Under the pieces are notes generated by a model. It did no database searches. It worked only from the letters and a program-made list of their open reading frames with translations, and was not told where the DNA came from. The translations under genes were made by a program, and so were the position numbers. From an uncultured Bacteroidales bacterium (GTDB lineage: Bacteria; Bacteroidota; Bacteroidia; Bacteroidales; Paludibacteraceae), in the NCBI GenBank assembly GCA_946616535.1, contig CAMOJA010000005.1:54206-118205 (forward strand): DNA of 64,000 nt, given 5' to 3'. Of the stretch, positions 44,119 through 53,024 are shown piece by piece. Each line of letters begins with the position of its first letter. The first letter of the stretch is position 1.

Positions 44119-45777
44119 ATGAGGAAATTTTTCTCTTTAATCGCTGCCGTGCTTTTCGCAGGTAGCATGATGGCTGAAACTTCATCCCTTGTGTTTACTG
44201 CTAAATGTAACGGCTCAGGAACGGCTGATGATGGTGCAGCATGGACGGTTACTTCAGATGGTTCCGAGTCAAATTTTGATAACACTAGTGGTATCCACTA
44301 TGGTACTAATTCTGCCAGTGTTCAGTACTTGCAACTCGAAACATCAAGTATCACAGGTACGATTACTAAAGTTGTTGTAAATGCTCGTGATGCTAAAGCC
44401 AAAGCCACTCTTACTGTAAAGGTAGGAACAACGGACTTCGATGGTACTGCTACTGCAACGAACACCTCTACGGACTATGAATTTACCGGTTCTGCAAAGG
44501 GAAATATCGTTGTTAGACTGGATCGTGGTGCCGCGGAGACAAAAGCTCTTTACATTAAATCTGTGGTTGTAACTTATACTCCGGCTGCCGCAACAGATCC
44601 GGTTATTAACGCTGAGAACATTTCTCTGGGTTATATCCGTTTCGAGGGAGATAAGTATTCTACTACTAAGACTTTAAGTGTAACCGGTGCTTATCTGGAG
44701 AATCCTATTACGGCAAGTACAACTAGTGACAAAATCACTATCCTTACGGAAAGTGTTCCGGCTGAAGGTGGAGATTTTTCCATTAAGATTGATGCAGCCG
44801 GCGGTGCTTTGGACGAGGTTATTACTTTGACTTCTGGTTCTGCAAGCAAGTCTGTGAAAGTGCTTGGTCGTTTAATTAAGAAGGCGGAGATTGAGGGAGA
44901 GAATGTTACTCTTGCCTCGGATAGTAATACGGTTGATTCTATTACTGTAAATACGGTATATGGAATGAAAGCAGGAACGAGCAAAAAAACGGGAAGTTTA
45001 AGAATTCAAGTTCCCGCAAAAACAGCAAAATTACGTTTCTTTGCTGCTGCTTGGACAGGCGCTGCAGGCAATATTGCTATTTCTGCCCCTGCGGGTGTTG
45101 AAATTACTTCGACCGCTCTTAGCGAAGGCGTTATCTCTATTCTTGCTGATGCTGGTATTTCCGGTGCTGAAAATGATTATTTGCTGCAAGCTGCAGATGA
45201 AGCAAATTTCTTATTTGAGTTTGACTTAACTGGAGTAGATGCTGCAACTGATATTACACTAGCTAGCGGTACGGCACAACGTTTTGTTATTTGGGGGGCA
45301 AAATACGAACTCGAGGAAGAGCCGGCAGGCTGCGATTGGGATAATATCGAGTTCTTTAATGCAGGTCTTGCTCCTGAGGACGAGAACTACAACCAGTTTA
45401 AGATTTGCAAAGCAGGTGAGAATCCTAATATCGTAAATATTCAGGTTGCTCCTTGGGCAGATAATAACAAAGGTATCTACATTAACTTCCCAAGTGCAGA
45501 ATTTACTACCATCTCTTTACCGGAAGGTCAATATAAGGTAGAAGGTGCAGGTATCCTGCTCTATCTCACTGCTTTCACGGCAAAAGAGACCGAGGTTACT
45601 ATTAACTACAAGGGAGAAGATTGCGTGTTCACCGTTTACAATGTAAAGGGTGGTTCGGGTACCGCTATTGATAACACCGTTGTTAGCGAGAAGGCTATCA
45701 AGATGTTTGAGAACGGTCAGCTGATCATCATCAAGAACGGCGTGAAGTACAACGCTCTTGGTTCGGTAATCGAATAA
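44119..45777 (+). CDS. Secreted beta-rich protein with shared C-terminal motif (552 aa)
   Basis: An exported protein: signal peptide MRKFFSLIAAVLFAGSMMA, then a jelly-roll-like domain (about 20-155, starting SLVFTAKCNGSGTAD). Immunoglobulin-like or BACON-like segments follow (about 160-250, AENISLGYIRF...). The C-terminal third has no family I recognise. The end KMFENGQLIIIKNGVKYNAL resembles the ends of the two giant secreted proteins and probably serves export or surface attachment. It is monocistronic, with its own promoter and terminator. Its function is unknown; the lack of enzyme motifs suggests a structural or binding role. Confidence 0.75.
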   Translation: MRKFFSLIAAVLFAGSMMAETSSLVFTAKCNGSGTADDGAAWTVTSDGSESNFDNTSGIHYGTNSASVQYLQLETSSITGTITKVVVNARDAKAKATLTVKVGTTDFDGTATATNTSTDYEFTGSAKGNIVVRLDRGAAETKALYIKSVVVTYTPAAATDPVINAENISLGYIRFEGDKYSTTKTLSVTGAYLENPITASTTSDKITILTESVPAEGGDFSIKIDAAGGALDEVITLTSGSASKSVKVLGRLIKKAEIEGENVTLASDSNTVDSITVNTVYGMKAGTSKKTGSLRIQVPAKTAKLRFFAAAWTGAAGNIAISAPAGVEITSTALSEGVISILADAGISGAENDYLLQAADEANFLFEFDLTGVDAATDITLASGTAQRFVIWGAKYELEEEPAGCDWDNIEFFNAGLAPEDENYNQFKICKAGENPNIVNIQVAPWADNNKGIYINFPSAEFTTISLPEGQYKVEGAGILLYLTAFTAKETEVTINYKGEDCVFTVYNVKGGSGTAIDNTVVSEKAIKMFENGQLIIIKNGVKYNALGSVIE

Positions 45778-45830
45778 AGAATCCTTTTCATCCCATTCCT
45801 TCCCTTTAGGGAGGGTTAGGGTAGGCCCCA

Positions 45831-45858
45831 AAACAGCTCGCTTCGGCGGGCTGTTTTT
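45831..45858 (+). terminator. Terminator after the 552-residue secreted protein
   Basis: ACAGCTCGC-TTCG-GCGGGCTGT (one G-U) followed by TTTTTG. Confidence 0.92.
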
Positions 45859-45874
45859 GTTTTGTCAAGAGAAC

Positions 45875-46153
45875 CACTATTGTCCAATAAAAACTTTTTG
45901 TTTTCTCTATAAACAATTGATAGGTAGTTAGTTAAGGCGTTATTACGAGTAAACGGATTTGGTCTAACAATGTTTATTTATATTTATTGCTTTGAGTGCT
46001 TTACACTCGAAGAGTTGTGCAAATTGGTAGTAAAAGCTGTCTGGAAGTTTATTTGCAAGCAGATTTTAGTAACAAGTTGAACAAGGAGCTTTGCTCCTAA
46101 GCACGCAAAGGGTTTATCTTGGTTTTATTTACTTTTTAATAGACAATACTGTG
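45875..46153 (+). repeat. Structured repeat element, copy G, with apparent 7-bp target-site duplication
   Basis: The outer inverted repeat CAC-TATTGTC (45875-45884) pairs with GACAATA-CT-GTG (46142-46153). Both ends abut AGAGAAC (45868-45874 and 46154-46160). P1 is CTTTGAGTGCTT/AAGCACGCAAAG (45990-46001 and 46099-46110, one mismatch). P2 is ACTC-GAA-GAGT (46005-46015). P3 is TCTG/CAGA enclosing GAAGTTTATTTGC (46040-46063). P4 is GGAGC-TTT-GCTCC (46085-46097). Between the outer repeat and the T-rich block TTTATTTATATTTATTGC are about 85 bp not seen in other copies. Confidence 0.8.
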
Positions 46154-46160
46154 AGAGAAC

Positions 46161-46333
46161 AATTTTAAATTGTTTTTGATCTTTTTTGTTTCGTTTTTGT
46201 GAGCCCGCGAGTATTTGATTACCTAACCAAACAGCCGTCAATTCCTGTCTTATCATGTATTTTTTTTTCTAACTAAAACGCTATCATCTGGACTTTACAA
46301 AATAAAATTATTTTGCATTTTCTTCTCCTTTTT
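46161..46333. other. AT-rich gap, nothing recognised
   Basis: No gene, promoter consensus or stable hairpin was found between element G and the promoter of the next gene. Confidence 0.5.
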
Positions 46334-46365
46334 CTTGTGTATGTCAAAAAAAAGCAGTAATTTTG
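46334..46365 (+). promoter_or_regulatory. Promoter for the 2071-residue surface protein
   Basis: CTTG, 20 nt (with an A8 run), TAATTTTG. The start of transcription falls at or in a GCGCCG-loop-CGGCGC hairpin (46365-46383) that recurs before the RhuM gene at 63585. Confidence 0.85.
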
Positions 46366-46469
46366 CGCCGCTTTTTTCGGCGCATAAGCGCCCGTGCATC
46401 CATATATGCGCGCGAAATTGGCACGAAAATTGAAGCATAAAATTGATCAAGAATACAAAAAAGATGATA

Positions 46470-49400
46470 ATGAAGAAGTTTTTTATTACATTAACGATGA
46501 TGCTCCTCGGCCTCTTCGCCGGCGTGAGCACGATGTGGGCAACAGACCCCAATCCTGAGACGGATTATTATTGGGCCAAGTTAACGGCCAGACCATCAAC
46601 AGGAACGGGTGGTTCCGGTAAAGTCTATGTTTCTAACACGAGCACTATTCCGGCAGATGGGTATTATCAAGCTGTTTCGAGTACAGCAGAGGCTTCTGTA
46701 GAATCCTATGTGCAAGTGGCAGGTAATGATAATGCGACAATGTACGCATTTGCAAAACCTGACGCGGGTTCCTATTTTTCTGGGTGGTCGGATGCAAATG
46801 GTGGAACAGAAAAGGGTACGACTTCTCAATTACTTGAGGATTGTAAGCTGTCTTCCAAAAAAGGAAGGGCAAATGCATCAGAATATACAGTATATGCAAC
46901 GTTTGAGCCGATACGAATCGTGTCCTATCAAATTACAGGCAATGGAACAACAGTTTCTGGAAGTTGTTCCTTTGAAGTGTATTTCCAACCGGATGCAACG
47001 ATATCATTAAATGATTTTAACAACCCGGTCGTCACGAATGAGACAGGCGCGGGAACATGGAAGGCGCCAATAACAGGAAAATGGAAATGGGCTGTCGCAG
47101 ATGGGAAATTAAAAGTGTTAGTGAATCTTACCGATGCAAATGCAGAAGGCTCCTATTTGGCTACCTTGACGGTTACGACAAAGGCGGGTATAAACATTAA
47201 TGTGCCCTTATATGCTCGCACAGTAGTTGCGGCTCCTGGTAATGCGGTACTCTATGATGGTAAGACGCAGATGACAAGCGGTACGCTCGAAGAGATGTTG
47301 GCGGTGAATACCAGCGCGTATGCCAATCCGATCTTAAAACTCTCCGGTGACTATTCGGATGCGGTTGCGATTAATAAAAATATCACCTTTGATCTCAACG
47401 GTTATACGCTCAGCAATACGTTGACCGTTAGCGGCGGCGATGTAACGTTGGCATACAGCCCGTTCGGCGGCGCTATCAGCAGTAATGTAAGTGTAACAGG
47501 TGGTAAACTGATACTCACCGGTGGTACGATTACCGGTAATATCAATGTAAGCGCAGGTGCTACATTGGAGCAGAATGGTGCTGCGATCACCGGTGATGTA
47601 ACCAATGCCGGTACGTTGACGACTACCGATGGCTCTATTACTGGTCAATTGGCATCCAGTGGCGCGTTGACGCTCAACGGAGGTAATTTCACCAACAACA
47701 GCGGTGCGGCGATTGCCATTACGGGCGGAACCGCGCAGATTAAGCGTGGTACTATCAGTGGTTCTACCTATGGTGTACAAACTTCCGGTGGTACTACAAC
47801 TATCGAAAAGTTGGCTGTTATTACTGGTGGCACCAAAGCGCTCTATGGCAATGGCGGTTCGCTGACGGTGAATAATGGTAAGTTTACGGATCCGGCTAAT
47901 TTGATTGCCGGCACGGTAACATTCAAGGCAGGCTATTTCCAAACCCACAGCGCGGGAACGGCTACAGCCCTTGGTAAGCAGGTTTGGCGTAATAGGGCTG
48001 GCGTAGAGTATCGCGAGGGATATGAGTTCTTCGTGGGCGATCAGGCAGCGGCACAGGCATCGAATGTCAGCGTCTGCCGTATCAATGCGACGGCGTATCC
48101 GTCCTTGGAGGACGCATTGGCATATGCAAATAATAACCCGAGCAAGTCGGTGACGATCTTTATGGAGAATGACTATGTGCTTGGAGCGGGTTATTATACG
48201 ATTCCGGCGAATGCAACTTTGGTTGTGCCGATGTCGGATGACCAAAACATAGCATATCCGTACATTACGCATCGTTCTGAAGAATCGGCATATCCGACCC
48301 CGTATGTTTTCCGTACCTTAACTTTTGCTTCCGGCGTAAATATGAGTGTGCTCGGTACAATTGAGTTGTCCGGCGAACAGTTCAGCAAGGGCGGTGATCC
48401 GGAGCAATCCATTCCGGGAGGCCCTTACGGCCGTTTGATCTTAAAGCCCGGAAGCCATGTGACGCTCAACGACGGAGGTGAACTTCGTGCATGGGGTTAT
48501 GTAACGGGTGACGGAACGCGTGCTGCGGACGGAACCTATCTCTCCGGCGAGATTGATGCACGTCGCGGTTCCAACGTACGTGAGCAATTCCAAATCGGTG
48601 ACTGGAAAGCCGGTGATAGATCCTTCACTATGATTCAGGATAAGGACCCGCAGCAAAAAATGTACCTTTTCCCGATATACGAATATTTCATCCAGAATGT
48701 AGAATCTCCGGTGAAGTATCATCCGGGGTCTGCGCTTTATTGTTCTACGGCTGTAGATGCGCAAGTGCTGGCATATGCCAATGATATCAAGGTGGTAGGA
48801 AAAATGGGCGAACCGGCTATGTTCTTGATGGACGAGATGGCGGATGCGGAGAATACCTGGGTTCGCAAATGGTATGATGCCAATAAGGACCAGCAGGTAT
48901 ATGAGATCAATAGTGGTGCGCAACTCGGATCTATGGTTATTAACTTAGGTGAAGTATCTAAGGCTTTAATTGATCCGGGTCAGCCGGGCAACTACAATAT
49001 CGTTATGGACTCCCGCAAGTACATACTTCCGTTAACGAGCAATATGAAGATTCATCTGTTGAGCGGATATATGCAATTCACGCAAAGTACCGCTTGTTTG
49101 CCTGGAATGGAAGTAGAGATTGATAAGGAATCAACCATTAGCCTCATTAACCAGAATAGAGCGGGTGTGGTAGAGGGAGCGCTTTATTTCTACGACTCCG
49201 ACCAATGGGGAACCTATGTGCATGACGGCAAATATGGTACACGTGTTCATTATTCCGCTACGCTGAATGGCCAGCCGACGGCTCGTAATGTATCCTCTGC
49301 TGCGGCTATCGGGGATGCAATCTTAAATGTGCATGGCACCTTCCAGGTAGATGCCAATTGTGCCGTATATACTACGGTGGGAAAGACCAAGAATACGGTT

Positions 49401-52400
49401 GGCGGCAATGATGAATATTCCCAAGATCTTACGAAGGGTGGAGCAAGCATCATCTCTACCAACGAAGATGCCGGTACCTTTATCTTTAATGCAAATGCTC
49501 CTGTTTCCGAAGGCGTAACGATCAGCGACGGCATGTTTGTATGGAATGCGCAGGGAGAATTGAATCCCGAGGTTTTGGTTAACTATGACAATAGCGCCAA
49601 CGGATTGATTATTAATCCGACAGCCAGAGGTAATTCTGCTCATATCTATGGATTCGAATTATGTACATCCGCGTTGCTGAAGAACGGAGATGGCTCGTTT
49701 ACGCAAACAGAGGGAACAATAGGAGGCAATTCGTTCTGCTTTATCGATGGCCGCTGGACGGATATGAAGGTGGATGAGCATAACTATTGCTTCATGGTAG
49801 ATGGTCATGAGATATTCTATGCGAAACCGGCTGAATATGTAGCGATATCTGCTACTAAAAATCCATCCACACATGCCATTACCGGCAATGCCGACCATAC
49901 CTTCAGCGATTATGATGGTACGGGACGACTCTTTATCCTCATGGAAAAAGATTGCCAATGGTGGGAAGTAGAGAAGAAAGATAACCTCTACCATTGTATC
50001 CACCCGGATAATGATACGTATTATTATTGGGATGATGATGACAAGGAATGGAAAGAGCAACGCTTCACGATCACATGGCTCAATTGGGATGGAACGAAGA
50101 TAAAATCCTATATTCAAGATGGATCCAAGTTGGTTGAAGTATCATATAGCGTGACCTATGGAACGCAAGCCGAGTTCTTAGGCTCGAACCCGACGCGTGA
50201 ACCGAACATCGACTATACGTATGACTTCACAGGATGGACTCCTGCGTTAGGAAAAGTAACGAGCGATGTGACCTATACCGCTACGTATAGCGAGCAACCG
50301 CGCAAATATACCATCATCTTTACAACCGAAGGTGGAGTCGAGATCGAGCGTCAGTTCTTGACACATAACGAACTGCCGGTATGCGAAAATGTACCGACCA
50401 AGACGGGCTTCACGCTCCAATGGGAACCGGCTTTGGCTGCAGTTACGGGTGATGCTACCTATCGTGCTACATGGCTCGAAGAACCGCCTACAGAGTATGA
50501 GATTACCTTCGTGGATTATAATGGTACGACTGTACTGCAACAAGGCAATGTGGCCGTAGGCACATTGCCGACAGCTCCGACTATCACGGCTGGTATACCG
50601 GCCGGATCAACCGGAAAACCGGCAACAAGCGAGTTTACGTATATCTTCGATCATTGGTCGCCGGCACTTGAGGAAGTGACGCAAGCCATGACCTATACCG
50701 CCGTTTATAGCGAGGTGCAACGCGAATATACTGTTACCTTCAAAAACGAAGGAGGTTCTTCTACTATCGAGACGCGTCAATACCATTATGGTGAGACGCC
50801 TGTGTGCTCCACGCCTCCTACCAAGGCAAATACGGCTCAATACACCTATGCACTCCGCTGGACTCCGCAAATTCAAACGGTTATGGGCGATGCTACGTAC
50901 ACGGCCGTATTCGATGCTACTACGAATAAATACAGCGTAACGCTGCAATGTAGTCCTTCCGGAGCAGCTGTGTTGAGCGGTAGTGGATTGTACAACTATA
51001 ACGCATCTGCTACGGCTGTTACGCTTACGGCGACGCCGAATGCAGGTTATGAGTTCCTCGGTTGGAGTGATAATCAAGGCGGATTGAATACCACGCGTCA
51101 GATAGCTATTACGGAGGATGTCCTCTTGGTAGCGAACTTTGCGTGTCAGACCTGCGATAATGTTACCATCCAATGGTTGGATTATGATGGTACGGAGTTG
51201 AAGACGGTAAGCCAAGCGAAGGGAACGGCGACTACCTATACCGGCGAAACGCCGACTCGACCGGCTACCTCCACGACGACTTATACCTTCGATGGTTGGT
51301 CCACTACGCTGGGAGGCGATCGTGTATACAAGAATGGCATGACGCCGAAAGCGGCCGAAGGTGGAGCTACTTACTATGCGCACTATGCGGTGCAGGAGAT
51401 TCCTAACTTAGAGGTACAAGCTGGTGCTACCGTAAATCTTACTGCTCCGGTAGAGTATAACGACCTCGTTTTGGTATCTAATGGAACCAGTTCCGGTCAG
51501 TTATTCGGTGCGGATGACTTCCTCTCTTTGACCGGAAATGCATACTTTGAGTTTGTGGTCAATGCAACGGCGCGCTTGTGGTACGCTTTCGCAGTGCCAT
51601 GGCAGGTTGATGCGGCTACGGGTGTTTCCGTGAACGGACATACGTTGCAATTGGGTAAAGACTTTGATATCATTTACTACGATGGCGCACGTCGTGCAGC
51701 CGTAGGTCCGCAACGTACATGGAATTATGTTGCGAATGGCGAGGCTTTGCAGCCGGGTAAATTATATATGATCGTTTTGATGAGTGATGCTTCTGCAATT
51801 CGCTTTGCGAAGAAGGCGGGTACTCCTTACTTAACGAATTCCACCTCGGTGAGCACGTATGCTTCGGCAACCGGTAGCGATACGGATGCCAACTGGAATG
51901 GTATTGCAAACCCGGCACTCTTCCATACATTTGTGAATGCAGGTGCAACTCTTGGACAGGTATATCAACCGGCCAGCGAGACGTATACCCCGATCGTAAT
52001 GGATGAGACGAAGTTTGTGGTCGGTCAGGCAGTATTCGTTCAAGCTCCGGCCAATAAATCGATCGTAGTGTCATCTGGTGCTTCCTACGCGCCTCGTCGT
52101 TATATGAAGGCAGAGACAACCGAAACAACGAAATACGAGGTGCGCATCGCGCCGATCAATACCGATTATACCGATCGCGTATTTGTACAGGTAAATGAAG
52201 AGAAGACGCCGGACATCTATACGGTAGGTTTGGATCTCCAGAAGATGGGTGTCAGCAGCAAGGTAGCGCAGATGTGGATTAATCGTTATGATACCAAACT
52301 CTGTTTGAATACCATGGCGCCGATCGAAGGCCAGGTAGACTACCCGCTGGGTATTATCGTGCCGGAGGCAGGTAAGTATACGATTAGTATTAAATATACG

Positions 52401-52682
52401 GCGAATGATAATTCACAGGCCGATCTGTACCTCACGTTGGATGGTGAGCCTATCTGGAATCTTTCGCAAAATGCGTATACGGTTAAGTTAGAGCAGGGTA
52501 CTACCGCTCGCTATGGCTTGCGTACGGTATCGAAAGCGCCACAAACAACTACCGATTTCGAGCCTATATGGGTAGATCCTGAAGGCAATGCCATCAAGGC
52601 AGCTAAGGTGCTGATTAATAATCATGTATATATTATTCGTGATGGTAAACTCTATACCATTACCGGATCGCTTGTACGCTGA
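46470..52682 (+). CDS. Giant secreted protein: beta-helix plus InlB B-type repeats (about 2071 aa)
   Basis: An exported protein. Signal peptide MKKFFITLTMMLLGLFAGVS; I start at the ATG before KKFF, though an ATG two codons earlier is equally possible. Residues about 260-490 form a parallel beta-helix-like region of short repeats (GGTITGNINVSAGA, TNAGTLTTTDGSIT). A long region without clear family follows. Five to six InlB/Listeria-Bacteroides repeats lie at about 1210-1640, with FTGWTPALGKVTSDVTYTA-type ends. The C-terminus INNHVYIIRDGKLYTITG carries the same motif as the other two large secreted proteins. Surface adhesion is a plausible role. Confidence 0.82.
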   Translation: MKKFFITLTMMLLGLFAGVSTMWATDPNPETDYYWAKLTARPSTGTGGSGKVYVSNTSTIPADGYYQAVSSTAEASVESYVQVAGNDNATMYAFAKPDAGSYFSGWSDANGGTEKGTTSQLLEDCKLSSKKGRANASEYTVYATFEPIRIVSYQITGNGTTVSGSCSFEVYFQPDATISLNDFNNPVVTNETGAGTWKAPITGKWKWAVADGKLKVLVNLTDANAEGSYLATLTVTTKAGININVPLYARTVVAAPGNAVLYDGKTQMTSGTLEEMLAVNTSAYANPILKLSGDYSDAVAINKNITFDLNGYTLSNTLTVSGGDVTLAYSPFGGAISSNVSVTGGKLILTGGTITGNINVSAGATLEQNGAAITGDVTNAGTLTTTDGSITGQLASSGALTLNGGNFTNNSGAAIAITGGTAQIKRGTISGSTYGVQTSGGTTTIEKLAVITGGTKALYGNGGSLTVNNGKFTDPANLIAGTVTFKAGYFQTHSAGTATALGKQVWRNRAGVEYREGYEFFVGDQAAAQASNVSVCRINATAYPSLEDALAYANNNPSKSVTIFMENDYVLGAGYYTIPANATLVVPMSDDQNIAYPYITHRSEESAYPTPYVFRTLTFASGVNMSVLGTIELSGEQFSKGGDPEQSIPGGPYGRLILKPGSHVTLNDGGELRAWGYVTGDGTRAADGTYLSGEIDARRGSNVREQFQIGDWKAGDRSFTMIQDKDPQQKMYLFPIYEYFIQNVESPVKYHPGSALYCSTAVDAQVLAYANDIKVVGKMGEPAMFLMDEMADAENTWVRKWYDANKDQQVYEINSGAQLGSMVINLGEVSKALIDPGQPGNYNIVMDSRKYILPLTSNMKIHLLSGYMQFTQSTACLPGMEVEIDKESTISLINQNRAGVVEGALYFYDSDQWGTYVHDGKYGTRVHYSATLNGQPTARNVSSAAAIGDAILNVHGTFQVDANCAVYTTVGKTKNTVGGNDEYSQDLTKGGASIISTNEDAGTFIFNANAPVSEGVTISDGMFVWNAQGELNPEVLVNYDNSANGLIINPTARGNSAHIYGFELCTSALLKNGDGSFTQTEGTIGGNSFCFIDGRWTDMKVDEHNYCFMVDGHEIFYAKPAEYVAISATKNPSTHAITGNADHTFSDYDGTGRLFILMEKDCQWWEVEKKDNLYHCIHPDNDTYYYWDDDDKEWKEQRFTITWLNWDGTKIKSYIQDGSKLVEVSYSVTYGTQAEFLGSNPTREPNIDYTYDFTGWTPALGKVTSDVTYTATYSEQPRKYTIIFTTEGGVEIERQFLTHNELPVCENVPTKTGFTLQWEPALAAVTGDATYRATWLEEPPTEYEITFVDYNGTTVLQQGNVAVGTLPTAPTITAGIPAGSTGKPATSEFTYIFDHWSPALEEVTQAMTYTAVYSEVQREYTVTFKNEGGSSTIETRQYHYGETPVCSTPPTKANTAQYTYALRWTPQIQTVMGDATYTAVFDATTNKYSVTLQCSPSGAAVLSGSGLYNYNASATAVTLTATPNAGYEFLGWSDNQGGLNTTRQIAITEDVLLVANFACQTCDNVTIQWLDYDGTELKTVSQAKGTATTYTGETPTRPATSTTTYTFDGWSTTLGGDRVYKNGMTPKAAEGGATYYAHYAVQEIPNLEVQAGATVNLTAPVEYNDLVLVSNGTSSGQLFGADDFLSLTGNAYFEFVVNATARLWYAFAVPWQVDAATGVSVNGHTLQLGKDFDIIYYDGARRAAVGPQRTWNYVANGEALQPGKLYMIVLMSDASAIRFAKKAGTPYLTNSTSVSTYASATGSDTDANWNGIANPALFHTFVNAGATLGQVYQPASETYTPIVMDETKFVVGQAVFVQAPANKSIVVSSGASYAPRRYMKAETTETTKYEVRIAPINTDYTDRVFVQVNEEKTPDIYTVGLDLQKMGVSSKVAQMWINRYDTKLCLNTMAPIEGQVDYPLGIIVPEAGKYTISIKYTANDNSQADLYLTLDGEPIWNLSQNAYTVKLEQGTTARYGLRTVSKAPQTTTDFEPIWVDPEGNAIKAAKVLINNHVYIIRDGKLYTITGSLVR

Positions 52683-52716
52683 TTACTGACAACTGAATAC
52701 TGAACACTGAAAACTC
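52680..52716. repeat. Heptanucleotide tract (CTGANNA)5
   Basis: Five units (CTGATTA, CTGACAA, CTGAATA, CTGAACA, CTGAAAA) start at the stop codon of the giant gene and separate it from the 44-residue peptide gene. Confidence 0.9.
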
Positions 52717-52724
52717 ATAATAAT

Positions 52725-52859
52725 ATGAAAAAGAACTATATTGCTCCTCAAGTAGAGGAAATGGCCTTAGCGCCTCTTCATGTTGTGATGACAAGTCCTA
52801 TTCTCCCGCCGGATCCTACGCCTGCTCCGGGCCGCGGAGTCGGAGACTTCATCCCCTAA
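52725..52859 (+). CDS. 44-residue peptide of the KKxYIAPQVE type
   Basis: ATG at 52725, stop at 52857-52859. It begins MKKNYIAPQVEEMAL and continues with a hydrophobic patch (APLHVVMTSPIL). A Pro/Gly-rich tail follows (PPDPTPAPGRGVGDFIP). Short proteins that begin MKKxYxxPxxE are familiar beside large exported proteins in Bacteroidales, but I know of no assigned function. It is 42 bp after the giant surface-protein gene and just before a strong terminator, so it is almost certainly co-transcribed with it. Confidence 0.7.
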   Translation: MKKNYIAPQVEEMALAPLHVVMTSPILPPDPTPAPGRGVGDFIP

Positions 52860-52865
52860 TCGAAA

Positions 52866-52900
52866 AAAAATCTCATATGCCATCGCGCATATGGGATTTT
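52866..52900 (+). terminator. Terminator after the 44-residue peptide gene
   Basis: ATCTCATATGC and GCATATGGGAT pair around CATCGC with A and T runs on either side. Confidence 0.9.
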
Positions 52901-52966
52901 TTTTGTCAATCCGTGTTTGTTATTTGCAGAAAAAATGCACTTTCTGTGCTATTTTTGACATTTTTT

Positions 52967-52998
52967 TTTGCATATATTCCGGAAAAGTTGTAATTTTG
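52967..52998 (+). promoter_or_regulatory. Promoter for abiEi
   Basis: TTTG, 20 nt, TAATTTTG, 27 bp before the ATG. Confidence 0.85.
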
Positions 52999-53024
52999 CA
53001 ACGTTTTAGAAATAAATCGTCAGA

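Noticed and set aside
9558..46153. Structured elements as tRNA-like genes or integron attC sites
   Set aside because: The cloverleaf-like layout lacks the TTCRA T-loop and a 7-bp acceptor stem with usual D-loop bases; attC core sites (GTTRRRY) and an integrase are absent.
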